A DNA stretch of 7,115 nucleotides from the NCBI GenBank assembly GCA_019752835.1, contig JAIELR010000164.1, positions 1 through 7,115 of the forward strand. The letters are read 5' to 3'. The position numbers and the translations under genes were made by a program. Origin of the DNA: Gammaproteobacteria bacterium. Its GTDB lineage: Bacteria; Pseudomonadota; Gammaproteobacteria; UBA1113. Positions 1-6,184 of this stretch are shown here, in pieces; position 1 is the stretch's first letter; each line of letters begins with the position of its first letter. The notes beneath the pieces are model-generated. The model did not search any database, was not told the DNA's origin, and saw only the letters and a list, made by a program, of their open reading frames with translations.

Positions 1-1
1 G

Positions 2-901
2 GATGCCCTTGAGGCTGCTTATCAACGTGGCGAAACGGATGAGTTCGTTAAACCAACACTTATTTGCCCCCATGATACTCAACCCTTCTTGATTGAATCA
101 GAGGATACCGTCGTTTTCATGAATTTTAGAGCCGATCGCGCGCGTGAACTCAGTTACGCACTAACCCAGCCCGACTTTAGCGGTTTTCAACGAACAGTAT
201 GGCCGCACCCTTTGCATTTTGTCACCTTGACGGAGCACACGACAGATATTGTTGCCCAGGTAGCTTTTCCACCTCAATCATTGGTCAATGGGATAGGCGA
301 GGTGATTGCTCGACAAGGCTTAAAGCAATTGCGGATCGCCGAAACAGAGAAATATGCGCATGTTACTTTTTTCTTCAATGGTGGGAAAGAAACCACCTAT
401 CCCGGTGAGGAGCGTATTTTAGTGCCCTCACCCAACGTTACCACCTATGATTTGCAACCTGAAATGAGTGCTTACTTACTGACAGAGCAACTGGTTGCGG
501 CGATCAAGACACAGCAATATGATTTTATTGTTTGTAATTTTGCTAATCCTGATATGGTGGGCCATACCGGTAATTTTAAAGCGACCGTCCAGGCTATTGA
601 AACAGTTGATGTCTGTTTGGGGCAGATTTACGATGCCATTCTCGCGGTGGGTGGAGAAATGATGATCACCGCCGATCATGGAAATGCTGAATATATGTTC
701 GATAAAAAAACACATCAACCGCATACAGCGCATACCAGTGAGCCGGTGCCTTTGATTTATGTGGGTCGTCCAGCCCATTTTATTCAAGAAGGTGGCAAAT
801 TGGCGGACGTGGCGCCTACCATGTTAATGTTGATGGATCTGCCTATTCCTGATGAAATGGAAGGGGAGATTTTATTGAGGCTTGAGCAAACTAAATCATG
901 A
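2..901 (+). CDS. gpmI: 2,3-bisphosphoglycerate-independent phosphoglycerate mutase, C-terminal part (5' end outside window)
   Basis: This cytoplasmic glycolytic and gluconeogenic enzyme interconverts 3- and 2-phosphoglycerate using two Mn ions, and belongs to the alkaline-phosphatase superfamily. The open frame runs in from the left edge; the first codon wholly in frame is at base 2, and 299 residues are visible of about 510 usual for the family. The N-terminal metal site and the phosphorylated serine therefore lie outside. Visible family motifs, numbered from the first visible residue, are NFRADRAR (substrate-binding Arg43 and Arg46), NFANPDMVGH (metal ligands Asp184 and His188), TADHGNAE (Asp225, His226) and TAHTSEPVP (His244). 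All expected catalytic residues of this part are intact. The TTG at 89 is internal, because clear GpmI sequence (RGETDEFV) precedes it. The TGA stop overlaps the envC start as ATGA, implying translational coupling. Identification is firm. Confidence 0.97.
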   Translation, partial: DALEAAYQRGETDEFVKPTLICPHDTQPFLIESEDTVVFMNFRADRARELSYALTQPDFSGFQRTVWPHPLHFVTLTEHTTDIVAQVAFPPQSLVNGIGEVIARQGLKQLRIAETEKYAHVTFFFNGGKETTYPGEERILVPSPNVTTYDLQPEMSAYLLTEQLVAAIKTQQYDFIVCNFANPDMVGHTGNFKATVQAIETVDVCLGQIYDAILAVGGEMMITADHGNAEYMFDKKTHQPHTAHTSEPVPLIYVGRPAHFIQEGGKLADVAPTMLMLMDLPIPDEMEGEILLRLEQTKS

Positions 902-2037
902 CACCAGCCAAATTAACCCTTCTCATCCTTATCAGCCTCTTGTTTTCCATGAAAATCAACGCTGGTAACGAAAGCGATGATATGAATAAACAGCTACAAG
1001 CGGTTAATACGCAAATTAATCGCGTGCAGACAAATTTATCCGTTGATCAAGTGAGTCAGAATAAATTACAAAAAGAATTGCAGGGAATGGAGGTGACGAT
1101 AGGGCAAGTGACGGCAAATCTCCATTCCTTAAATAAGCAAATTAAATTAGAAATGACTAAATTTTCATTATTGCAAGCACAACAGCGCATTTATCAACAA
1201 CAGCTTGATCAGCAACAAGAGGCGCTGTCCAATCAAATTCGCTCTGCTTATTTTATGGGACAACAAAATTACTTGAAACTCTTGCTCAACCAACAAAATC
1301 CGACTGACATCACGCGCAATATGACGTATTTCCAATATTTAAATAAAAATCGACTGGTACTAATTAATAGCTTAAACAGCACGCTTCATCAATTATTTTC
1401 AAATCAGGAAAAAATTGAACAACAAGCGAGTGCCTTGAAATTGCTGCGCAAACAGCAACAAGATCAACAAAGCCAATTGCTGCGAGCAAAACAAGTGCGG
1501 GTAGCGCTATTGACGCGCTTGGATCAACAAATTAACACGAATCAGGCGCAATTAGGCGCATTGCAAGATAATAAGAAAAATTTGCAACATTTAATGGAGC
1601 AGTTACAACGGGAAGCAAACAACAATATGCTTTCTATGCCGGTTCCTTTTTCTCAACTGAAAGGCCGTTTAAAATGGCCCACACACGGTGCGATTGTACT
1701 TCATTATAATACACCGATTGAGGGCAGTGATTTGAATTCAAATGGTGTTATCATCAAAGCCCCCGAGGGGCAAAATGTCTATGCGATTTATCCGGGGCGT
1801 GTTATGTTTGCGGGTTGGTTAAAAGGGTTTGGATTGCTTATGATCGTCGATCATGGTAATGGTTATATGTCGCTTTATGGCCGCAATCAAAGTTTATTCA
1901 AAAAGACAGGGCAAGCGGTCAATGCGGGTGAGTTGCTGGCGCAGGTGGGTGAAACCGGTGGCTATGATCAAAGTGGTTTGTATTTTGAGATTCGGTATGA
2001 TGGAGAGCCGGTTAATCCGGAGGTATGGTGTCAATAA
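898..2037 (+). CDS. envC: EnvC-like murein hydrolase activator (coiled coil plus degenerate LytM/M23 domain)
   Basis: A 379-aa exported protein. A short basic start and hydrophobic stretch (residues 1–22, ending INA) look like a Sec signal peptide with cleavage near residue 22. Residues about 25–240 are Gln/Leu-rich coiled coil, including a segment near 117–152 (YLKLLLNQQNP, YFQYLNKNR) typical of EnvC. Residues about 257–376 are an M23/LytM fold ending LYFEIRYDGEPVNPEVW. The HxH zinc motif of active M23 enzymes is replaced here (GLYFE instead of HLHFE) and the first HxxxD motif is also absent. This matches E. coli EnvC, a non-catalytic activator of the amidases AmiA and AmiB that is controlled by FtsEX at the septum. 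The length is close to that of E. coli EnvC (about 420 aa). The ATG overlaps the gpmI stop and has only a weak purine stretch upstream, so translation probably depends on coupling. The gpmI–envC pairing also occurs in E. coli. That this protein activates amidases is inferred from the family. Confidence 0.93.
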   Translation: MTPAKLTLLILISLLFSMKINAGNESDDMNKQLQAVNTQINRVQTNLSVDQVSQNKLQKELQGMEVTIGQVTANLHSLNKQIKLEMTKFSLLQAQQRIYQQQLDQQQEALSNQIRSAYFMGQQNYLKLLLNQQNPTDITRNMTYFQYLNKNRLVLINSLNSTLHQLFSNQEKIEQQASALKLLRKQQQDQQSQLLRAKQVRVALLTRLDQQINTNQAQLGALQDNKKNLQHLMEQLQREANNNMLSMPVPFSQLKGRLKWPTHGAIVLHYNTPIEGSDLNSNGVIIKAPEGQNVYAIYPGRVMFAGWLKGFGLLMIVDHGNGYMSLYGRNQSLFKKTGQAVNAGELLAQVGETGGYDQSGLYFEIRYDGEPVNPEVWCQ

Positions 2038-2058
2038 TTTCGATAAGAAATGATGGTT

Positions 2059-2122
2059 GGTAGCCTGGATGTATGGTAGCCTGGATGTATGGTAGCCTGG
2101 ATGTATCGTAGCCTGGATGCAG
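2059..2122 (+). repeat. 16-bp tandem repeat, four units
   Basis: The unit GGTAGCCTGGATGTAT occurs three times without change (2059–2074, 2075–2090, 2091–2106). A fourth, variant unit CGTAGCCTGGATGCAG (2107–2122) is already part of the adjoining large inverted repeat. The array lies wholly in the envC–ctpA gap. It looks like slippage or repeated addition of the terminus of the palindromic element. Confidence 0.95.
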
Positions 2123-2212
2123 CGCAGCGGAATCCGGGAGAATGTGCCCTGCGAGATCTCTTCCCCGGATTCCGCTGCGCTGCATCCAGGCTACGATACA
2201 TCCGGGCTACCA
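2090..2212. repeat. Large inverted repeat (49-bp arms, 25-bp spacer), REP/MITE-like palindromic element
   Basis: The left arm 2090–2138 and right arm 2164–2212 are reverse complements with a single mismatch (T2098 opposite G2204). The inner 40 bp (2099–2138 with 2164–2203) pair perfectly. The spacer 2139–2163 contains the 8-bp palindrome GAGATCTC. The core GCAGCGCAGCGGAATCCGGG resembles the dispersed palindromic elements common in gammaproteobacterial intergenic regions; the family name cannot be assigned from one copy. As RNA it would form a very stable hairpin between the envC stop and the ctpA ribosome-binding site. No T-run follows, so it is not a standard intrinsic terminator; it might stabilise the upstream mRNA or lower ctpA expression. 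It codes for nothing credible. Confidence 0.93.
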
Positions 2213-2218
2213 AATCAT

Positions 2219-2226
2219 GAGGGAGA
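2219..2226 (+). promoter_or_regulatory. Ribosome-binding site that fixes the ctpA start
   Basis: The purine-rich GAGGGAGA lies 5 nt before the ATG at 2232 and just outside the large hairpin, which ends at 2212. It supports 2232 over the in-frame ATGs at 2142 (inside the repeat) and 2217. Confidence 0.75.
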
Positions 2227-2231
2227 TAGTA

Positions 2232-3644
2232 ATGCGATTAGTATCTGTTTGGGTCAGTCTTTGTTTCTTGAGTATCAGCTGCCTTGCTGCAACACCTCCT
2301 ACCTCAAAACAAACCGCCGTAAAACCGACAAGCAACGTATCTTCCACCAACAATTTACCGATTGCGGAAGTTGAGCGATTTACCACCGCCATTGCCGATG
2401 TCAAAAAATATTATGTGGAAGACGTCAGCGATAATAAACTTTTTGATAATGCATTACAGGGAATGATAGCGGGCTTGGATCCCCACTCAAGCTATCTCGA
2501 TGCAGACGATTATGCCGACCTTCGATCGACAACCTCAGGCAAATTTGCTGGCGTTGGTATTGAAATTGGCAGTGAAGCCGGTTATATCCGTATTGTGAGT
2601 CCCATAGATGATACCCCAGCACAAAAAGCAGGTCTTAAACCTGGCGATTTTATCATTAAAATTGATAATGAATCCGTTCAAGACATGAGCCTACGAGACG
2701 CCGTTGATAAAATGCGCGGAAAGGCGGGCACACAAGTTGTTTTAACGATTTATCGTGAAGGGGAAAAAGCGCCTTTCAATGTGACATTAACGCGAGAAGT
2801 TATCAAAGTAGAAAGTGTTAAAAGCAAGTTGTTGGATGGTGGATATGGTTATATTCGCATTAGCCAATTTCAAAGCCCCACGGCTGATGCATTGGTCGCC
2901 GCCGTCAAAAAATTGCAAGCGGACAATGACGGCAAGCCCTTGAATGGACTAATTCTTGATTTACGTAATAATCCAGGTGGCTTACTCGATGCCGCCATCG
3001 ATGTGTCAGATACCTTTTTAGATAGCAAAAAACTCGGGAAAAACGATTTGATCGTCTATACAAAAGGGCGCATAAAAGGATCGCAATTTGACGCGCGCGC
3101 AACCCCTGGCGATATGCTCAATGGCGCGCCTATTGTGGTGTTAATCAATGGCGGTTCAGCTTCTGCCTCAGAAATTGTGGCCGGTGCATTACAAGATCAA
3201 CATCGAGCCATTATCATGGGCACTCAGAGTTTTGGTAAAGGCTCAGTTCAAACGGTTATACCGCTTGATAATAAGACCGCCATAAAAATTACCACCGCCT
3301 TGTATTACACCCCTAACGGGCGATCCATTCAAGCGAAGGGTATAGAGCCGGATGTGGTCGTTGAGCCCATGAAAGTCACATCGAATAAAAACACTGAAGA
3401 TTTTGGTCTTGCGATGCTCAAAGAACAAGATCTTAAAGCGCATTTAGCGAATGGAAATGAGGTAAAAGGAAATATTGCTCAAGCGGAAACACAAGCAAAG
3501 AACCCCGCAGATAATGTAAATACTTCACAAACAAAGGCTAATAAGGCCAATGTTCAATCAACACAACCCTTGGCGGTGACGGACTATCAGCTGAATGAAG
3601 CGTTGAATTTATTGAAGGGATTGCATGCGGTGGGCGGCGTTTAA
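2232..3644 (+). CDS. ctpA: S41-family carboxy-terminal processing protease (CtpA/Prc type), periplasmic
   Basis: A 470-aa serine protease with a Ser–Lys dyad that trims or degrades periplasmic proteins from the C-terminus. Residues 1–20 form a signal peptide (MRLVSVW..., probable cleavage in SCLAA). Residues about 45–100 are the helical N-terminal domain (GLDPHSSYLD). Residues about 103–190 are a PDZ domain that binds substrate C-termini (GVGIEI, AGLKPGDFI). The S41 core spans about 200–380. The catalytic residues are inferred to be Ser311 in GGSASASEI and Lys336 in FGKG, 25 residues apart as in this family, with Gln340 following. LDLRNNPGG (243–251) is the conserved S41 strand. The tail about 405–450 is polar and low in complexity (Asn, Gln, Lys, Ala, Thr), before a short final helix. 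The ATG at 2232 was chosen because it has a good ribosome-binding site and begins the signal peptide; the 30 extra upstream codons are translated repeat DNA. An envC–ctpA neighbourhood is also known in Pseudomonas, where CtpA degrades cell-wall hydrolases; a similar role here is inference. Confidence 0.95.
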   Translation: MRLVSVWVSLCFLSISCLAATPPTSKQTAVKPTSNVSSTNNLPIAEVERFTTAIADVKKYYVEDVSDNKLFDNALQGMIAGLDPHSSYLDADDYADLRSTTSGKFAGVGIEIGSEAGYIRIVSPIDDTPAQKAGLKPGDFIIKIDNESVQDMSLRDAVDKMRGKAGTQVVLTIYREGEKAPFNVTLTREVIKVESVKSKLLDGGYGYIRISQFQSPTADALVAAVKKLQADNDGKPLNGLILDLRNNPGGLLDAAIDVSDTFLDSKKLGKNDLIVYTKGRIKGSQFDARATPGDMLNGAPIVVLINGGSASASEIVAGALQDQHRAIIMGTQSFGKGSVQTVIPLDNKTAIKITTALYYTPNGRSIQAKGIEPDVVVEPMKVTSNKNTEDFGLAMLKEQDLKAHLANGNEVKGNIAQAETQAKNPADNVNTSQTKANKANVQSTQPLAVTDYQLNEALNLLKGLHAVGGV

Positions 3645-3751
3645 AAAAATAGGTGTCGTAATCGTAGCCCGTATTAAAGCGCTTTAAACGCTCAATGTAG
3701 AGGCAACATCATACTCGATAATCCCACAAATAGGGATGATTAAAGGATGGC

Positions 3752-3799
3752 GCGTAATACGGGGCCGAGTTTTGTAAAATCAACAACCCCGTATTACGC
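3752..3799. repeat. 13-bp perfect inverted repeat between convergent genes
   Basis: GCGTAATACGGGG (3752–3764) and CCCCGTATTACGC (3787–3799) are exact reverse complements with a 22-nt loop. The position between two converging genes suits a two-way transcription barrier or mRNA end. Neither side has a T-run, so I do not call it a rho-independent terminator. Confidence 0.8.
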
Positions 3800-3815
3800 T
3801 CTTGTCGTGAATGTT

Positions 3816-3869
3816 CTTGTTATTAGCCTTGTGGCAATATGAGTGAATAACAAGCTCCAACCCTTTTTT
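3816..3869 (+). other. Weak hairpin with trailing T-run, doubtful terminator
   Basis: CTTGTTATT (3816–3824) pairs with AATAACAAG (3846–3854) around a 21-nt loop, and a T6 run follows at 3864–3869 after a 9-nt gap. The stem is A+T-rich and the gap is too long for a convincing intrinsic terminator. It is the only hairpin and T-run combination I find downstream of ctpA. Confidence 0.25.
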
Positions 3870-3890
3870 CGCTTCACCCGGGCTACGTTA

Positions 3891-5948
3891 CTATGCACCC
3901 TTAAGGACGAGGCTGTTATCCGCATTATTAATTAGCTCAATCAATGCGTTGTTTTTTGCAATATTCCTAACAATAGGAGGTTCTTTACAACTAAAGCGAG
4001 CGAAACAGTCGCTAAAAGACGCTGATTTCTTTTTGTTATTAGGCTCACCCTCATTGGCATGCGTAGTAGCTTTATAAATAAGCGTAAGCCCTGCTCCAAT
4101 GTCTTTACCATCAGGGGTGCTTGAAAATGCTATTTCTGCTTTTTTGCGAAACTTATTGACCCCCCCGCCGAGATCGTTTTCGCCCGCACTAAAACCGCTG
4201 GTGCGCTTATTGGCCCAGTTAACGGGCTTAATACCTTGTATCATTTCGGCGAACGTATTTACCAAACCAGCGCCTAAATACATAGAGATGTTTAAAAAAA
4301 CTGTCTCCAAAAAGCCATAGGATGTATTAGTACATTTTTCTCCATTGAGTGACTCTTTTGCACATAATAAATCCTTGGTTGCATCCTGAGAACAGTTACC
4401 CGAAAGGATCGTTGTGACCAGCAATAAAAAAAATGCGGCTAGGATGAGAAACCATAATAATTTCAACATAAACGAGAGTAGCATAGACCCCATATTACTG
4501 CAGCATGACCGTTGATTTAGAGTTTCTTGGCGTACATGCGGAGTTTCTATTAGTTGGATCTCATCTGGCATCTCATCATTATCATTAATAATATTATTAT
4601 TGTTTACAACATTCGGCAATGGAGGCAATGACACTGTATTTTCAGGTCCTACCATAATATTGTTTCCGTTGAAAGCCCACAAAGCATTTGAGTCAAGCCG
4701 AAGTAGGGCCTTCGCAGCTTTATTGGTAGAAAAATAGTACATTGCATATTTAGGACCGCCACCTAGAAGAGTTTCAAGGCTGGAAACACTGCCTGCCACA
4801 AATTTCCGCCAAACATCTTCTATGTTCGTATGTGTTATTAAAAATTCATTTAAAGGAACATATACCGTTGCAAACATACTATAAAGAGGGGTTGCAACGG
4901 TGACAACTGCAAGTAGAGCGGTCACTATATCAATAACATCGTATTTCTTGGATTTAAGCTTACTTTCTATTTTAATACCGGCTACTTTTATTTCAAGTTC
5001 ATTGATAAGTACCAGCTCCGGTATAGTAAGTTCCTCTCCTTTTTTATCTGAATATAAAAAACTATGAAATTCCGCAAGTTTATCCACATTTTTAATAGAA
5101 CTGTCGCCTAAAATATATTGAAGCTTATGGATTAGTTTTACTAAAACGTTGGAGTTAGGCTTGGCTAATGCCGCTATACGTGCTTCATCTAATAACTTGA
5201 GCAGGAATTCGCATTGCTGTGTAGGGTTTTTTTCAATCAGAACGAAATATAGATTTTCAATTGCACGATAGGCCTTTTTTTGCTCAGGCGTTAGCCGCAT
5301 CCATATAAATATTTTATGGAAATAAATCATATGTGCAGGAGCGGATGTTAGACCACTGAGTCCAGCAATGCTCCCATTAATTGCTACCCCAAGGTTATTC
5401 GTAGCCACAAGGCCCGCATATTGATTTCCCGTAATGGATAATGCAGCAACAGCCCCACCGACGATAATATAAAAAAGTAAAGCTCTTTCCTTTGCTGATG
5501 CATGCTTAAAGGCTTCCTTCATTTCATGAAGGCCTCCTTCCCAAAAGGCCACCCAAGCGGCCCAATTAATCGAAAAGTTTGCGATAATACCCATAATACC
5601 GGCCAGCCAGGCCGCCTCGACTTCAACCCCAAACATTGCCGCAAGTGCCATCAGAGAGTTTAGGAAGTCAGTGTTTAAGGCCGCTTTTTTGTTACACTCA
5701 AAATTGGAAACTTGCAGACCAAAGAAAACTGCCATAGAACCATAGTAACCCAAACCTTTTAGGGCCTTGGTAATTTTTGATTTTTGTGGTTCAGCAACGC
5801 CAGTTGCGGCATTCACAGAATAGTTGGAGATGTTACTATTGTATGGGGCAGCATCGGTCGGAGTATGAACGATGATATTATTATTGAACGGAACGTTGGT
5901 GGGGTTTTTATTTCGTAAAGATGCAAAAAAACTTTTGGGCCATGCCAT
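3891..5948 (-). CDS. Uncharacterised polytopic membrane protein, 685 aa
   Basis: I do not recognise this family. The N-terminus (1–60) is polar and Asn-rich, with no signal peptide. Hydrophobic segments lie near 66–82, 97–136 (long, perhaps one and a half spans), 156–173, 186–206, 340–366, 380–406 (weak), 489–515 and 546–570. Lys-rich stretches (KSKITKALKG, KKAYR, ESKLKSKK, KKKSAS) flank them in a way that suits eight spans in four hairpins, with both termini, a helical domain at about 212–337 and a linker at about 410–485 in the cytoplasm. The linker has an acidic, Asn-rich patch near 446–465. The loop 516–545 holds three cysteines (519, 529, 539) and the first loop holds Cys85. The C-terminal tail 571–685 is soluble and basic in places. 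The ATG at 5948 has AGGAA nine nt upstream. The gene stands alone, opposed to ctpA and divergent from gltX, and its stop abuts a repeat. That it is a real gene is well supported by its length and organised hydrophobicity; its function is unknown. A transporter, channel-like protein or secreted effector are all possible and unproven. Confidence 0.85.
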   Translation of the reverse strand: MAWPKSFFASLRNKNPTNVPFNNNIIVHTPTDAAPYNSNISNYSVNAATGVAEPQKSKITKALKGLGYYGSMAVFFGLQVSNFECNKKAALNTDFLNSLMALAAMFGVEVEAAWLAGIMGIIANFSINWAAWVAFWEGGLHEMKEAFKHASAKERALLFYIIVGGAVAALSITGNQYAGLVATNNLGVAINGSIAGLSGLTSAPAHMIYFHKIFIWMRLTPEQKKAYRAIENLYFVLIEKNPTQQCEFLLKLLDEARIAALAKPNSNVLVKLIHKLQYILGDSSIKNVDKLAEFHSFLYSDKKGEELTIPELVLINELEIKVAGIKIESKLKSKKYDVIDIVTALLAVVTVATPLYSMFATVYVPLNEFLITHTNIEDVWRKFVAGSVSSLETLLGGGPKYAMYYFSTNKAAKALLRLDSNALWAFNGNNIMVGPENTVSLPPLPNVVNNNNIINDNDEMPDEIQLIETPHVRQETLNQRSCCSNMGSMLLSFMLKLLWFLILAAFFLLLVTTILSGNCSQDATKDLLCAKESLNGEKCTNTSYGFLETVFLNISMYLGAGLVNTFAEMIQGIKPVNWANKRTSGFSAGENDLGGGVNKFRKKAEIAFSSTPDGKDIGAGLTLIYKATTHANEGEPNNKKKSASFSDCFARFSCKEPPIVRNIAKNNALIELINNADNSLVLKGA

Positions 5949-5957
5949 GATTTATTA

Positions 5958-5962
5958 TTCCT
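5958..5962 (-). promoter_or_regulatory. Ribosome-binding site of the minus-strand membrane protein gene
   Basis: Read on the minus strand this is AGGAA, nine nt before the ATG at 5948. It supports that start over later in-frame ATGs. Confidence 0.65.
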
Positions 5963-6024
5963 ATATGCTGATTTTTTTTAGTTATTCACTATTCAAGCCT
6001 TGCAACCCATCATTAATATTATTA

Positions 6025-6030
6025 ATTATA
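6025..6030 (-). promoter_or_regulatory. Candidate -10 box for the minus-strand membrane protein gene
   Basis: A perfect TATAAT occurs on the minus strand within A+T-rich DNA about 75 nt before the start codon. No good -35 box stands 16–18 nt upstream (ATTTAG or TATTTA only), and the surrounding A+T richness makes chance matches likely. Confidence 0.35.
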
Positions 6031-6090
6031 TGAGTTTATTACTGCCTCTAAATACACCAAGCTGCAGCATAAGGTTCGAAAAAATTCCCA

Positions 6091-6105
6091 CAAATTAAAA
6101 ATTTG
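6091..6105. repeat. Short A+T-rich inverted repeat in the divergent promoter region
   Basis: CAAATT (6091–6096) and AATTTG (6100–6105) form a 6-bp dyad around AAA, between the two divergent candidate promoters. It could be an operator or simply a chance A+T palindrome. Confidence 0.3.
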
Positions 6106-6151
6106 AAGGGGGTAGCCATTGTAGCAAAAATTTTATGCAATTACAATAACA

Positions 6152-6160
6152 TGGTATACT
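6152..6160 (+). promoter_or_regulatory. Candidate extended -10 promoter of gltX
   Basis: TGGTATACT is an extended -10 element (TGN followed by TATACT, one base from consensus). It lies about 25 nt before the gltX start, predicting transcription from about 6167 and a leader of fewer than 20 nt. No strong -35 is seen, which is usual for extended -10 promoters. Confidence 0.55.
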
Positions 6161-6171
6161 CCCCCCTTTTC

Positions 6172-6177
6172 AAGGAG
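6172..6177 (+). promoter_or_regulatory. Ribosome-binding site of gltX
   Basis: AAGGAG lies 7 nt before the ATG at 6185, a near-ideal Shine–Dalgarno sequence that fixes the start. Confidence 0.85.
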
Positions 6178-6184
6178 CTTTTTC

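Larger units (their letters stand above)
3658..3891. repeat. Intergenic block bounded by short inverted repeats (possible MITE-like or composite repeat remnant)
   Basis: The ends GTAATCGTAGCCCG (3658–3671) and CGGGCTACGTTAC (3879–3891) are inverted copies with one unpaired base; the uninterrupted match is 9 bp (CGTAGCCCG). CGTAGCC is also the outer motif of the element before ctpA. CCGTATTA recurs inside the block in both orientations (near 3669, 3755 and 3789), and a 14-bp palindrome TTAAAGCGCTTTAA lies at 3674–3687. This block fills nearly all of the convergent gap between ctpA and the minus-strand gene and reaches that gene's stop codon. I see no open frame of note. A single copy cannot establish mobility. 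Confidence 0.5.

Noticed and set aside
476..787. 103-codon minus-strand frame inside gpmI
   Set aside because: It is antisense to the catalytic motifs of gpmI and has no recognisable content.
1666..2037. Active M23 zinc endopeptidase
   Set aside because: The fold is M23, but both zinc motifs are lost (GLYFE in place of HLHFE, no HxxxD), so a catalytic role was rejected in favour of an EnvC-type activator.
2090..2212. CRISPR or rho-independent terminator reading of the repeat region
   Set aside because: The tandem units are directly adjacent with no spacers, so it is not CRISPR. The hairpin lacks a T-run on either strand, so it is not a standard intrinsic terminator.
2031..2213. 60-codon minus-strand open frame across the envC–ctpA gap
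   Set aside because: It consists almost wholly of the tandem and inverted repeat, with no ribosome-binding site. Such frames are common false calls in palindromic repeats.
2117..2374. 85-codon plus-strand frame overlapping the start of ctpA
   Set aside because: It starts inside the repeat and runs out of frame through the ctpA signal peptide and N-terminus; ctpA has clear domains and this does not.
4099..4320. 73-codon plus-strand frame inside the orphan membrane protein gene
   Set aside because: It is antisense to the C-terminal part of a long open frame, with no start signals or domain.
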